Assembly: GCA_937995515.1 (NCBI GenBank)
Contig: CALKJZ010000021.1
Location: forward strand, 62,001 to 126,000
DNA: 64,000 bases
From: an uncultured Sphingomonadaceae bacterium
GTDB taxonomy: Bacteria; Pseudomonadota; Alphaproteobacteria; Sphingomonadales; Sphingomonadaceae
Direction: 5' to 3'
Shown here: positions 23,677 through 34,124 of the stretch, piece after piece
How the letters are laid out: every line of letters starts with the position of its first letter
Numbering within the stretch: position 1 is the first letter of the stretch
Program-made: the position numbers and the translations under genes
The notes under the pieces: generated by a model
The model's input: only the letters and a program-made list of their open reading frames with translations
Told to the model about the DNA's origin: nothing
Databases searched by the model: none

Positions 23677-24648
23677 AGAGCCTCCATCGGGTAAAGGCCA
23701 AGGCGCGCAAACAGCTCCTCGTCGTGGTCGATGCCGGGGTTGCCTGCGGTGAGCAGCCGGTCGCCGACAAAGAGGGAGTTCGCGCCGGCAAGGAAGCAAA
23801 GGGCCTGGGTCTCGTCGCTCATGCCGGTGCGCCCGGCCGAAAGCCGGACCATTGCGCGCGGCATGGTGATGCGGGCCACGGCAACGGTCCGGGCAAGCTC
23901 GATGCCGTCGATGGCCGGCTGCCGCCCTTCTCGGACCGCATCGCCGAGCGGCGTGCCGGCGATGGGCACCAGCGCGTTGATGGGCACGCTTTCCGGATGC
24001 GGGGCAAGCGTTGCAAGCGCATGGATCAGTCCGATCCTGTCGTCGCGGCTTTCGCCCATGCCGACAATGCCGCCGCAGCAGACGCGGATTCCCGCCTTCC
24101 GCACAAGGCCAAGCGTCTCCAGCCGGTCGGCATAGCTGCGCGTGGAAACGATGCGGCCATAATAGTCGGGCGACGTGTCGAGGTTGTGGTTGTAATAGTC
24201 GAGCCCGGCCTCGGCGAGCGCTGCCGCCTGGCGTTCCGTCAGCATCCCGAGTGTCATGCAGGTCTCAAGGCCGAGGGCGCGAACCCCCCTTACCATCTCG
24301 GCGAGCCGCCCGAGATCCCGGTCCTTCGGGCTGCGCCATGCCGCACCCATGCAGAAGCGGGTCGCACCCGAATCGCGCGCCCGCCGGGCCGCTTCGACCA
24401 CTGCGTCCGCATCGAGGAGCTTCGACGCCGCAACGCCCGTCGCATGGGCCGAGGACTGGGCGCAATAGCCGCAGTCCTCCGGGCAGCCGCCGGTCTTGAC
24501 CGACAGGAGCCGCGAGCGCTGCACGGCATTGGGATCGAACACCGCCCGATGGACTCGCTGCGCCTCGAACAGGAGATCCGCAAACGGCAGCGCGAAGAGG
24601 CCTGCGACCTCCTCGCGGCTCCAGTCCGTGCGCGGGAGCGGGCTCACC

Positions 24649-24656
<8 letters not shown>
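23673..24656 (-). CDS. bioB: Biotin synthase
   Basis: This radical SAM enzyme is about 327 residues. The 4Fe-4S cluster motif C-x3-C-x2-C is in [15 protein letters not shown], followed by [22 protein letters not shown] and the C-terminal [13 protein letters not shown]. It inserts sulfur into dethiobiotin. No ATG exists near the expected N terminus. In-frame GTG codons at 24680, 24668, 24656 and 24647 lie in or next to a 12-bp tandem repeat, and 24656 ([17 protein letters not shown]) is chosen without a clear ribosome binding site. It lies between mdh and sucC in the TCA operon. Confidence 0.93.
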
Positions 24657-26837
<2,181 letters not shown>

Positions 26838-26841
<4 letters not shown>

Positions 26842-27296
26842 CGCCCCGGTCGGGGCACCTTTCTGAGGAGCCCGTGCCACTGGGCGACAAGATGCGCGCC
26901 ATCCCGCTGTGCGAGCGTGCCAGCCACCCACACGAGCCGGCCCGTTTCCTTCACGATCCGCCCGCGCCCCTCGAGCACCTCGCCCACGGTTCCGGCGCCA
27001 AGAAAATCGGTTGCGGCCTGCACCGTGACCGCCGCCTGCGTTTCCAGCATGTGGCGGATGGTGGCGAACATCACCACGTCGACAAACGCCATCAGGAAGC
27101 CGCCGTGGAGGAAGCCAAGGCCGTTGGAATGCCGCCGCCCGGTCTCGATGCACGAGAGGATGCCCGGCGTGCCGTCGGGCCAGGGGGCGTCGCGATAGTA
27201 GACATCGCCGAGGCCGTCGACAAAGCGCCCCTCGGGGCGCGCATGCCAGGCCTTCCAGCCGGCCCAGGGCCCCTTTTCCACGAGCGTTGCAGGCAT
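26838..27296 (-). CDS. PaaI-family hotdog thioesterase
   Basis: From the ATG at 27296 (MPATLVEKGPWAGWKAWHA) the protein is 152 residues. The hotdog core contains NGLGFLHGGFLMAFVDVVMF, with the HGG motif typical of PaaI-like acyl-CoA thioesterases. ATDFLGAGTVGEVLEGRGRIVKETGRLVWVAGTL follows. The longer frame to 27350 adds an unconvincing leader. It overlaps zapE by 4 bp (ATGA) and heads the long minus-strand operon. The acyl substrate is unknown. Confidence 0.85.
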
Positions 27297-27365
27297 GGAC
27301 GCCGCGGTTAGCGGGCCGGCAGGGGCCGCACAAGCCGCTTGCATGGGCAAGGATCCCGGCGCACC

Positions 27366-27725
27366 ATGGCCACTCTGGAGACCCGGATGTCAAGCCGCGC
27401 GGAACAGACACAACCCTGGTGGTGGGAACTGCTCGGCTTCACCCGCCACGCGCGCAGGCGCATGCAGCAGCGCTGCGTGCCCGAATGGGTGGTCGAAACC
27501 GTGATTGCCCACGGCGAGCTGCACCACGCCGGCGACGGCGACGTCTCCTACAGCTTTTCCACCCGCGCCTGGCGCCGCCTGCGCGCCGAAGACCCGGAGC
27601 TGCTGCACGCTCTGGAGCGCTGGCGGAACGTCTATGTGGTGCTCACTGCCGAGGGCGAGGTGAAGACGGTGGCACGGCGCCGCACCAGCCCGGCCCACAG
27701 CCGCCGCAGGCCCGGGCCCGCATGA
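27366..27725 (+). CDS. DUF4258-like small protein
   Basis: This is a 119-residue protein from the ATG at 27366, with an AAGGA element about 12 nt upstream. The core is FTRHARRRMQQRCVPEWVVETVIAHGE, then NVYVVLTAEGEVKTVARRR. It matches the DUF4258 pattern (T-R-H-A-x-x-R-M-x-x-R, then a final beta strand YVVxTxxGxVxTV), a family related to small toxin-like RNase folds. No antitoxin partner is visible. The stop overlaps the enoyl-CoA hydratase start (ATGA). Function unknown. Confidence 0.7.
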   Translation: MATLETRMSSRAEQTQPWWWELLGFTRHARRRMQQRCVPEWVVETVIAHGELHHAGDGDVSYSFSTRAWRRLRAEDPELLHALERWRNVYVVLTAEGEVKTVARRRTSPAHSRRRPGPA

Positions 27726-28480
27726 CGGTCAGGACAGCCCGCACCGGGCCGGTGCTGACAGTCCTGATCGACCGCCCGGGCGTGCGCAACGCTGTCGACC
27801 CGGAGACGGCAGCCGCCCTGCGCGAGGCCTTTGCGGGCCTTGCCGCCGACCCGACGCTCCATGTCGCCGTGCTTGCCGGCGCGGGCGGCACCTTTTGCGC
27901 CGGGTTCGACCTGAGGGCCGTCTCGCCGGCTGCGCACGCCCCGGAGGGCCCCGGCCCAATGGGCCCCACGCGCACCCGGCCCGAAAAGCCCGTGATCGCA
28001 GCCGTCGAGGGGCATGCCGTGGCCGGCGGGCTGGAACTGGCGCTGTGGTGCGACCTGCGCGTTGCCTCGCAGACGGCCATCTTCGGCGTGTTCTGCCGCC
28101 GCTGGGGCGTGCCGCTCATCGATGGCGGCACCGTGCGCCTGCCCCGCATCGTGGGCCAGGGGCGCGCGCTCGACATGATCCTGACTGGACGGGCGGTCGG
28201 TGCCGAGGAGGCGCTGGCCTGGGGCCTTGCCGACCGGCTCGTGCCCGCAGGCCGGGCGCTCGTCGAAGCGCAGGCGCTTGCCGCCGAGATCGCCCGCTTT
28301 CCGCAGCTCTGCCTGCGCGCCGACCGCGCCTCGGCGCTCGACCAGTGGAGCCTGCCGCTCGACCGCGCGCTCGAGGCGGAGGCGCTCGGCGGCGGGGCAC
28401 CGCTCGCGCGCGAGGCGCCCGAAGGCGCGGCACGCTTCGTGGCAGGCGCCGGGCGCGGCGGACAGTTCGAGGCGGGCTGA
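27722..28480 (+). CDS. Enoyl-CoA hydratase/isomerase family protein
   Basis: The crotonase-fold protein has 252 residues. The first oxyanion-hole block is AVLAGAGGTFCAGFDLRAV (about 50-68) and the second is EGHAVAGGLELALWCDLRVAS (about 98-118). A downstream block reads GGTVRLPRIVGQGRALDMILTGRAV. The hydratase glutamate positions are not clearly retained (the second site reads FCRRWGVPLIDGG), so hydration is not assured; it may be another crotonase activity. It is translationally coupled to the DUF4258-like gene. Confidence 0.88.
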   Translation: MTVRTARTGPVLTVLIDRPGVRNAVDPETAAALREAFAGLAADPTLHVAVLAGAGGTFCAGFDLRAVSPAAHAPEGPGPMGPTRTRPEKPVIAAVEGHAVAGGLELALWCDLRVASQTAIFGVFCRRWGVPLIDGGTVRLPRIVGQGRALDMILTGRAVGAEEALAWGLADRLVPAGRALVEAQALAAEIARFPQLCLRADRASALDQWSLPLDRALEAEALGGGAPLAREAPEGAARFVAGAGRGGQFEAG

Positions 28481-28670
28481 GGCGCCGGGCTCAGGCCGGC
28501 ACCCCTTGCGCGCCTGCGCACCGACACGTCCAATGGGCCGGCTGTGCCAGCGCGGGTGGGAGGTGGCTGGCCCCCCGCGTGCGACCGCATCGTCCATCGC
28601 GCGTTCCGTCGCGCACCGGCGCGCAGGAGCGCTGGCGGACAACCACGACCTGCGCGACCTGCGCGACTGG

Positions 28671-28760
28671 CACTGAGGCGCCCGCGCGCGTCAGGGCGCC
28701 CGCGCCCTGCTCCTGCCTCCCGAACCCCTGCCCCGGCACTGAGGCGCCCGCGCGCCTCAG
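28671..28760. repeat. 24-bp direct repeat with terminator-like hairpin
   Basis: A 24-bp block starting CACTGAGGCGCCCGCGCG lies at 28671 and again at 28737 with one difference. The second copy folds as CTGAGGCGC/GCGCCTCAG (28739-28760), a perfect 9-bp stem. It contains the stop codon of the serine hydrolase in its right arm. It lies between convergent genes, so a bidirectional terminator is likely. The rest of the 276-bp gap from 28481 holds no gene. Confidence 0.6.
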
Positions 28761-30004
28761 AGCGCCCCCCGCGCGCCCGCCTGCGCCAGCGCGTCCATGC
28801 CGCGGATGATGGTGTTGGGAAGCCGGCTGTTGTCGAACTCGCCGGGCATGCCCGGCCGGCGGGTCGGCGGCGGGCCGAAGCGGAGCACCACCAGATCCCG
28901 CGAGGGCACGATCCACATCGCCTGGTTGCCCGAGCCGTCGAACAGGAAGAGATCGTCGGCCAGGTAGCATTCGGAGTGGAGCACCCCGACCTTCTGCGAC
29001 CGCTCCGGAAACCAGCGCAGCCGCTTCACGCACGGCCGGCCGATCCACATGTGGAGGCCCCAGTGCGGGTTGGCCGGAGACGGGGTGACGGTCTGCGCCA
29101 CCCAGCCCTCGGGCAGGATCCGCTCGCCCTCCCACACGCCGTCGCGGGCCAGAAGGATGCCGAGGCGCACGAAACTCTCGGCCGGCAGCATCAGGCAGCA
29201 GCCCGCGTGGGCAAGCCCGCCGGGCCGGTTCACATAGACCGTGCCCCCGGCCGCGCCGATGGGCTTCAGGAGATGCTCGCCCACGTAATCGGCATAGCGC
29301 ATGCCGGTTGCTCGTTCGACCACGATGGCAAGCACGTCGCTTGTGATCATGCTGTAGTCGTATTCCGTGCCCGGCGCATAGTCGAGCCGCGTCTCGTCGA
29401 TCAGGATGCGCTCGTGGTGGCTGGAGAGATACTCGCGCATCGTCAGCGACCATGGCCAGAAGTTGTTGTAGGTAAAGCGGCTGATTCCACTGGAATTCTG
29501 CAGGAACTGGCGGATGGTGGGCGCCTCCTTGTCGGTTCCTTTCCATTCGGTGATGAAATCCGAGACCGGCTGGTCAAGGCTGCGGATGTGCCCCTGTGCA
29601 ATCGCCCGGCCGATCACGATGCCCACCACCATCTTGGCCATGGACTTGGAGGCGATGAGATCGTCCGGCCTGTGGCCGCCGAAATAGGCGGCCTTCTGCA
29701 CCGCCCCACCCTGCCAGACGACGAGCCCGTCCGATTTCACCTCGTGGGCATAGGCCACGGCCTCAGCGAGGTGGCCGGCCGCCACCGACGGCCGGTCTGC
29801 GTGCGCAAGCGGCACGAATGCCGCGCCCGGCACCGGGTCGACCGGCTCATACCAGTCCGCCCGCTGGCTTTCGCCCCGGAACTGCGAGACGGCCATGCGC
29901 ATGTAGCGGGCCATATAGTCGCGGTTTGCAAGCCACGCGACCGCTGGCGCTGCCACAAGCACGAGACCGGCAAGGCCCATCCACCTGAAGACGCGCGCGA
30001 TCAT
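28757..30004 (-). CDS. Membrane-anchored serine hydrolase, class C beta-lactamase fold
   Basis: The protein has 415 residues. An N-terminal hydrophobic segment (about 8-26) suggests a signal anchor. The nucleophile motif S-x-x-K is at Ser121-Lys124 (ASKSMAKMVVG). TEYDYSMITSDVLAIVVERATG supplies the second-motif tyrosine, and NHHLL-like C-terminal blocks include WGLHMWIGRP. This fold covers esterases, peptidases and amide hydrolases as well as lactamases, and resistance should not be assumed. It is the last gene of the tetR-propeller-Rieske-MFS run, starting in an ATGA overlap with the MFS stop. Confidence 0.88.
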   Translation of the reverse strand: MIARVFRWMGLAGLVLVAAPAVAWLANRDYMARYMRMAVSQFRGESQRADWYEPVDPVPGAAFVPLAHADRPSVAAGHLAEAVAYAHEVKSDGLVVWQGGAVQKAAYFGGHRPDDLIASKSMAKMVVGIVIGRAIAQGHIRSLDQPVSDFITEWKGTDKEAPTIRQFLQNSSGISRFTYNNFWPWSLTMREYLSSHHERILIDETRLDYAPGTEYDYSMITSDVLAIVVERATGMRYADYVGEHLLKPIGAAGGTVYVNRPGGLAHAGCCLMLPAESFVRLGILLARDGVWEGERILPEGWVAQTVTPSPANPHWGLHMWIGRPCVKRLRWFPERSQKVGVLHSECYLADDLFLFDGSGNQAMWIVPSRDLVVLRFGPPPTRRPGMPGEFDNSRLPNTIIRGMDALAQAGARGAL

Positions 30005-31227
30005 GCAACCCGTCCCGCCCGGGGCGTGCGCCCCGTGCCGGTTGCAACCAGAAGTGCCGCGCCCATCAGGGCAGCACCGATCAGGAACGGGCTCGACGGC
30101 CCGAGCGCCTCGTAGAAGCTGCCCGAAACCGCCGGGCCGATGATCCGCCCCATGGCCGAGGCTCCCTGTGTCAGCCCGTTGATGAGCCCGCGGTCCTGGT
30201 CGTCGGTGGTGGCGGCAACCAGCGTCTGGTAGGCGGGGTTGAATGTGCCAACCCCGGTGGCCGTGACCGCAAGCGCCACAAGGACCGAGGCCGAACCGCC
30301 GGCCAGCCCCAGCCCGGCGAGCCCCAGCGTGTAGAGGAGGATCCCGCCGAGCACGACTCGGCGCGGCCCGAAGCGGCGGGCGAGAGGCGCCGCACCGGCG
30401 CCCTGGACGGCAGTCGAAATGGTACCGATGAGGCCGAACGCAAGCCCCACATCCCGCGGCGACCAGGCCAGCACATCGTCGGCAAAGAGCGCGAAGGTGG
30501 TCTCCATCATCGCGGCCGAGCCAATCACGAGGAGCGAGACGAGCATGAGCCCGAGCACCGCCGGCTTGGCGGCAAGAACCGCCCCCGCGGAGGGCGTCGG
30601 TCCGAGGTTGCGCGTGGCTGCGCGGCGCGCCGGCGGGAGGCTTTCGGGCAGGCGCCACCCCACGAGGAGGGCGGCAGCAAGCGTGATCCCGGCGGCAACC
30701 CATGCCACGCGTGCAAACTCGGCAAGGCCCGGCGCTTGGCCTGCCACCAGCCCGCCGACCGCCGGCCCGAAGATGAACCCGAGCCCGAAGGCCGCCCCGA
30801 GGAGGCCCATCGCCTTCGGCCGCTCGGCCTCGCCGGTTGCATCTCCCACATAGGCGAAGGCGACGGCGATGTTGCCCGCCATCAGGCCGCCGAACAGGCG
30901 CGCGGCGCCCAGCGACCAGATGTCGGTGGCATGGGCCATCCACGCATAGGAGAGCACACTGCCCGCAAGCGACAGGATCAGGATTGGCCGGCGGCCGAAC
31001 CGGTCGGAAAGCCGGCCCCAGAGCGGCGAGCCTACGAACTGGCCGAGCGAATAGGCACCAAGCGCTACCGTGATCAGCGCGGGCGCAGCGCCGAGCGCCC
31101 GGCCCCAGAAGGGAAACACGGGCAGCACCACACCAAAGCCCATGAGGCTCACGAACACCACGAGGAACAGGGGCAGCAGCCGGGTGCTGCCGCCTCGTGC
31201 GTCGCCTCGTGCGTCACCTCGGCTCAC
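30001..31227 (-). CDS. MFS transporter, TetA/DHA1-like
   Basis: The protein has 408 residues with about 12 membrane helices. The loop 2-3 signature GRLSDRFGRRPILILSLAGS is intact. The motif C-like segment GAAFGLGFIFGPAVGGLVAG marks antiporter-type exporters. The start is GTG at 31227, overlapping the Rieske stop. It is followed at once by a 12-bp tandem repeat encoding RGDARGDARGG. The ATGA overlap with the serine hydrolase places it in a single transcript. It is a probable exporter of a substrate or product of the Rieske route. Confidence 0.9.
   Translation of the reverse strand: MSRGDARGDARGGSTRLLPLFLVVFVSLMGFGVVLPVFPFWGRALGAAPALITVALGAYSLGQFVGSPLWGRLSDRFGRRPILILSLAGSVLSYAWMAHATDIWSLGAARLFGGLMAGNIAVAFAYVGDATGEAERPKAMGLLGAAFGLGFIFGPAVGGLVAGQAPGLAEFARVAWVAAGITLAAALLVGWRLPESLPPARRAATRNLGPTPSAGAVLAAKPAVLGLMLVSLLVIGSAAMMETTFALFADDVLAWSPRDVGLAFGLIGTISTAVQGAGAAPLARRFGPRRVVLGGILLYTLGLAGLGLAGGSASVLVALAVTATGVGTFNPAYQTLVAATTDDQDRGLINGLTQGASAMGRIIGPAVSGSFYEALGPSSPFLIGAALMGAALLVATGTGRTPRAGRVA
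31192..31221. repeat. 12-bp tandem repeat directly after the MFS GTG start
   Basis: The unit GCCTCGTGCGTC occurs at 31192 and 31204, with a partial third copy. It encodes repeated RGDA at residues 3-10 of the MFS transporter. Confidence 0.7.
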
Positions 31228-32369
31228 TCGGCGGCCGTCTGCAGCGGCACGGCGGCGGCCTTTGCCGGGATGAGCGGCACCGTCTTCAGCACGAAGTTGC
31301 GACCCTGTGCCGCACGTCGCGCCGGAGAGGGGATCACCAGCGCCCGCTTGCCGTCGAGATGCTGGCGCAGCGTGTCGACATCGATGGCCCAGCCGCGCTC
31401 GATCAGCTGGCGGCGGCGCTGGCGGAAGGCGTTCATCAGCCCGTCGGACTTGACAGACAGCTCCTCGCGCAGGTCGGTCGGCACGATCTCAGGGCAGATT
31501 TTCTCCACGATCACCGTATCCTGCTCAAAGATCTTGAGGGTACGCCTGCGGCTGTCGGAATCGAAGAGCGGGCTGCGGAAGAAGTTGCGCGCCATGATCC
31601 ATCGGGTCAGCGTCGTCGTCTCGTCGACCGGCGTGTTCACGTCGAAGATCACCATGCGCCATGTCTCGGTCAGCCAGACATCGAGCCGCATCGTCGCGCC
31701 GGAGAGGTGGAAGCTCGGCCGGGCCTGGACGGGCGTGCGCTCCTTGCGCATCAGCTTCCAGATGCCGCGCGGCAGCGGCGGGATGTAGGTAACCTTGGCG
31801 CGCGCCGACCATTCATCGGATTCCACTTCGAAATCATGGATTTCCGCACGATTCCTGTCACCAAAACTGGGGTGGACGAAGGGGGCGTGGCTGAAATCGA
31901 GGCCGTTCTCCACGATCCGGGCATAGTTGGCCTTCCAGTGCCATGCGCCGCGGATGGTGCGCCAGTTGGCAGTGTCGGAAAACTCGGGAAACTCCGGAAG
32001 CGGCGCCCGCTCGGCCTCGGGCAGGTCGCCGAGGAACACCCACACCCAGCCGTAGCGCTCCTCGACTGGATAGCTGTCCACCCGGGCGCGCTTCGGAATC
32101 GGCGTGTCGGCGGGCAGCGAGGGGATCCGCACCACCTGGCCTGTGCCGTCGAACTGCCAGCCATGGTAGGGGCACTCGACACAGCCCTTCTCGATGCGCC
32201 CCTCGCCCAGCGAGGCGCCGCGATGCACGCAGACATCGGAGATGCAGTGAACGGCGCCTGCGGCATCGCGGAACAGGGCGAAGTCGAGCCCGCACATCCG
32301 CACCTTGCGCGGCGCCTCGCGGGTGATTTCGGCTGATTCTGCCGCCACATACCACTGGTTGATGATCAT
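31224..32369 (-). CDS. Rieske non-heme iron oxygenase, single-component alpha subunit type
   Basis: The protein has 381 residues. The Rieske 2Fe-2S ligands are Cys47/His49 and Cys66/His69 (CVHR...CPYHGW). The mononuclear iron facial triad begins at Asp158, His161 and His166 (LDFSHAPFVH). No transmembrane anchor is visible. The C-terminal block (RTLKIFEQDTVIVEK...LREELSVKSDG) resembles the VanA and pheophorbide-oxygenase-like branch. It starts 4 bp inside the beta-propeller gene (ATGA). No ferredoxin or reductase lies nearby, so electrons must come from a distant partner. Substrate unknown. Confidence 0.92.
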   Translation of the reverse strand: MIINQWYVAAESAEITREAPRKVRMCGLDFALFRDAAGAVHCISDVCVHRGASLGEGRIEKGCVECPYHGWQFDGTGQVVRIPSLPADTPIPKRARVDSYPVEERYGWVWVFLGDLPEAERAPLPEFPEFSDTANWRTIRGAWHWKANYARIVENGLDFSHAPFVHPSFGDRNRAEIHDFEVESDEWSARAKVTYIPPLPRGIWKLMRKERTPVQARPSFHLSGATMRLDVWLTETWRMVIFDVNTPVDETTTLTRWIMARNFFRSPLFDSDSRRRTLKIFEQDTVIVEKICPEIVPTDLREELSVKSDGLMNAFRQRRRQLIERGWAIDVDTLRQHLDGKRALVIPSPARRAAQGRNFVLKTVPLIPAKAAAVPLQTAAE

Positions 32370-33259
32370 GGGACCTCCACGAGCGAGGTGAGCGCCGAGG
32401 GCAGGCCGAGATCGGCGCATCGAAGCAGGGTTTCGGATTGGGGATCGAGTTCGGCAAGCCGGCCGCCGAGGAAGTCCAGCACGAAGACGGAGGTGCGCGA
32501 GGGACGCAGCACCACATTCGCCCAGCCCGGGCGGCCGGCGGCGGGCGGCGGCAGCGCAACCGTGCCGACATGCTCCAGCCGCGCCCCGGCACGGCGAAGC
32601 CGCACGAGCCCGGTGCCGGTGGCAACGAGCAGGTCGCCGCCGGGGAGCGCTGCAAGCCCGAACAGCATCGCCGGCGGCGCCTCGAGGGTGAAGACCGGGC
32701 CAAGGCGGCGATCGCGCACCAGATCGTGGCCGAAGATGTGCGGGCCGGTCTCCGAAAGGTGAAAGAGCGTCTCGCCATCGGGCGCGAGCGCCATGTGGGT
32801 GACGCCCAGAAACCCGCCCACGCCGCCGTGCCACTGCGTGTCATAGGCGTGCACCCGGGTCATCGTCCGGTCGAACCGGTGCACGCGGCCGGTGCCCGCA
32901 AACGGGCCCGCGGGGCCGGCCAGATGCTCGCCGAGGAGAATGTCACCCTCTGGCATCACGCACATCGGCCCGAACGGATGATCGCCGACCGGCGGCGGCG
33001 GCATGGGCTCTCCCTCGCGGTCGAACCGGCTGATGGCGCGCGCCTGCGGGTCAAGCGCCCAGAGATGGCCCTCGGGATCGAAGCCGAGATGGGCGACCAG
33101 CCCGACATGGCCGGTGCTCGCCGTGCTGCGAAGCGAAAGATCGGGCCGCAGCTGGCGCAGGGCACCATCGCCGGTGGGGTAGCGCGCGCCGGGATGGAGC
33201 CGCGTGGCGGCGACCAGGATGTCGCCGGCGAGCAGGGGCTCGAGGGACCGGACGGTCAA
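32366..33259 (-). CDS. SMP-30/NHL-like beta-propeller protein
   Basis: This 297-residue protein is made of repeating beta-propeller blades, for example VAHLGFDPEGHLWALDPQARAISRFDREG, then HMALAPDGETLFHLSETGP, then GLAALPGGDLLVATGTGLVRL. Similar SMP-30/gluconolactonase-like folds act as lactonases or as binding proteins, and no signal peptide is present. The start codon appears to be TTG at 33259, overlapping the tetR stop as TTGA and lying inside the second copy of the 18-bp operator-like sequence. It overlaps the Rieske gene by 4 bp. Confidence 0.8.
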   Translation of the reverse strand: MTVRSLEPLLAGDILVAATRLHPGARYPTGDGALRQLRPDLSLRSTASTGHVGLVAHLGFDPEGHLWALDPQARAISRFDREGEPMPPPPVGDHPFGPMCVMPEGDILLGEHLAGPAGPFAGTGRVHRFDRTMTRVHAYDTQWHGGVGGFLGVTHMALAPDGETLFHLSETGPHIFGHDLVRDRRLGPVFTLEAPPAMLFGLAALPGGDLLVATGTGLVRLRRAGARLEHVGTVALPPPAAGRPGWANVVLRPSRTSVFVLDFLGGRLAELDPQSETLLRCADLGLPSALTSLVEVP

Positions 33260-33263
33260 CTTT
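33246..33263. promoter_or_regulatory. Operator-like 18-bp near-palindrome, internal copy
   Basis: GACCGGACGGTCAACTTT is identical to the copy at 33998-34015. The core GACCG-GA-CGGTC is an inverted repeat. This copy covers the tetR stop codon and the TTG start of the propeller gene, so a bound regulator here could also affect read-through into the downstream genes. Binding is inferred. Confidence 0.55.
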
Positions 33264-33924
33264 CCTGTCCGTCGAGGTCGCGGGCCGCGCGCTCGAGCGT
33301 GCGGTCCACCATGTCCATCACCGTCACCCAGGCGGTCTCCGACGAAAGATCGAAGCCGAAGAAGACCGGCTGGTGGTAGGCGCGCAGGCCGAGATAGGTG
33401 GCGCAGGTATAAGCAACGAGGTTGAGCGCGGCCATGTCCGGGGTCCGCAGCGCCGGATCGGAGGCAATCACCCGCTCGAAATCCGAGCGCACCAGCTGGC
33501 GCACATGGTCAACTGCCTCCTTCACTTCCGCCGAGCGCAGGAACTCGCCGGCAAGAAGCTCGCAGAGCCTCGGGTTGCGGCGCAGGCTCTCGGCGTAGCA
33601 GGCATTGACATGCCGCAGCTTCTCGCCCGGCGGCCGCGCGGCAAACACCTCCCACGGCTCGCCGATGATATCCTCGAGGCTGTGCCAGACCGTCCGTTCG
33701 CGCACCCACGCGCCCGCAACGCCGGCCAGCCCGCCGAAATAGTCGTAAAGCTGCTTCTTCCCGATCCCGGCTTCCTTGACCAGCGCGTTGACGCCAAGGG
33801 CGGACACCCCGCCGCGCTCCAGCAGCCGGTCGAACGCGGCAAGGATTGCCTCTTCCGTCGCACGCCGGCGATCCTGCTGGCGCCTCCGGCGCGGCTCGGC
33901 GTGCGGCGACATTGGCGCGGTCAT
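33256..33924 (-). CDS. TetR-family regulator of the Rieske/TonB cluster
   Basis: The protein has 222 residues. The HTH region is ATEEAILAAFDRLLERGGVSALGVNALVKEAGIGKKQLYDYFGG (about 22-65), with the Y-D-Y-F ending characteristic of TetR. A longer than usual C-terminal ligand domain follows. The ATG at 33924 has AGGGGA upstream. It lies between the propeller gene (overlapping stop/start) and the divergent TonB receptor gene. Its probable operator occurs on both sides of its own gene. It probably senses the transported or oxidised substrate. Confidence 0.9.
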   Translation of the reverse strand: MTAPMSPHAEPRRRRQQDRRRATEEAILAAFDRLLERGGVSALGVNALVKEAGIGKKQLYDYFGGLAGVAGAWVRERTVWHSLEDIIGEPWEVFAARPPGEKLRHVNACYAESLRRNPRLCELLAGEFLRSAEVKEAVDHVRQLVRSDFERVIASDPALRTPDMAALNLVAYTCATYLGLRAYHQPVFFGFDLSSETAWVTVMDMVDRTLERAARDLDGQES

Positions 33925-33997
33925 GCGGCTCCCCTGGCTCGGCTCCCGGATCTGGCGATTGGCACTTGACGCCGGGCGCAACCGGCCGCAGAAAGTA

Positions 33998-34015
33998 GAC
34001 CGGACGGTCAACTTT
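33998..34015. promoter_or_regulatory. Operator-like 18-bp near-palindrome in the divergent promoter region
   Basis: The arms GT-x-GACCG and CGGTC-x-AC around a GA spacer form an imperfect palindrome at 33996-34013. The 18 bp from 33998 recur exactly at 33246-33263. The site lies in the 200-bp gap between tetR (start 33924) and the TonB receptor (start 34125), where it could control both directions. No other feature is evident in the gap. Confidence 0.65.
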
Positions 34016-34124
34016 GCAACCCCCTTTTCGCACGGGACATCCGTCGAAGGGGACCCACGCAGAGACACCGGCCAGGGGATGCGCGGCGCCGTCAACGGTG
34101 CCGGAGCTTGGTGGGGACACGCAC

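Noticed and set aside
28757-30004. Beta-lactam resistance gene
   Set aside because: The fold is shared with many esterases and peptidases; the second motif is not a clear Y-x-N and the genomic context is catabolic.
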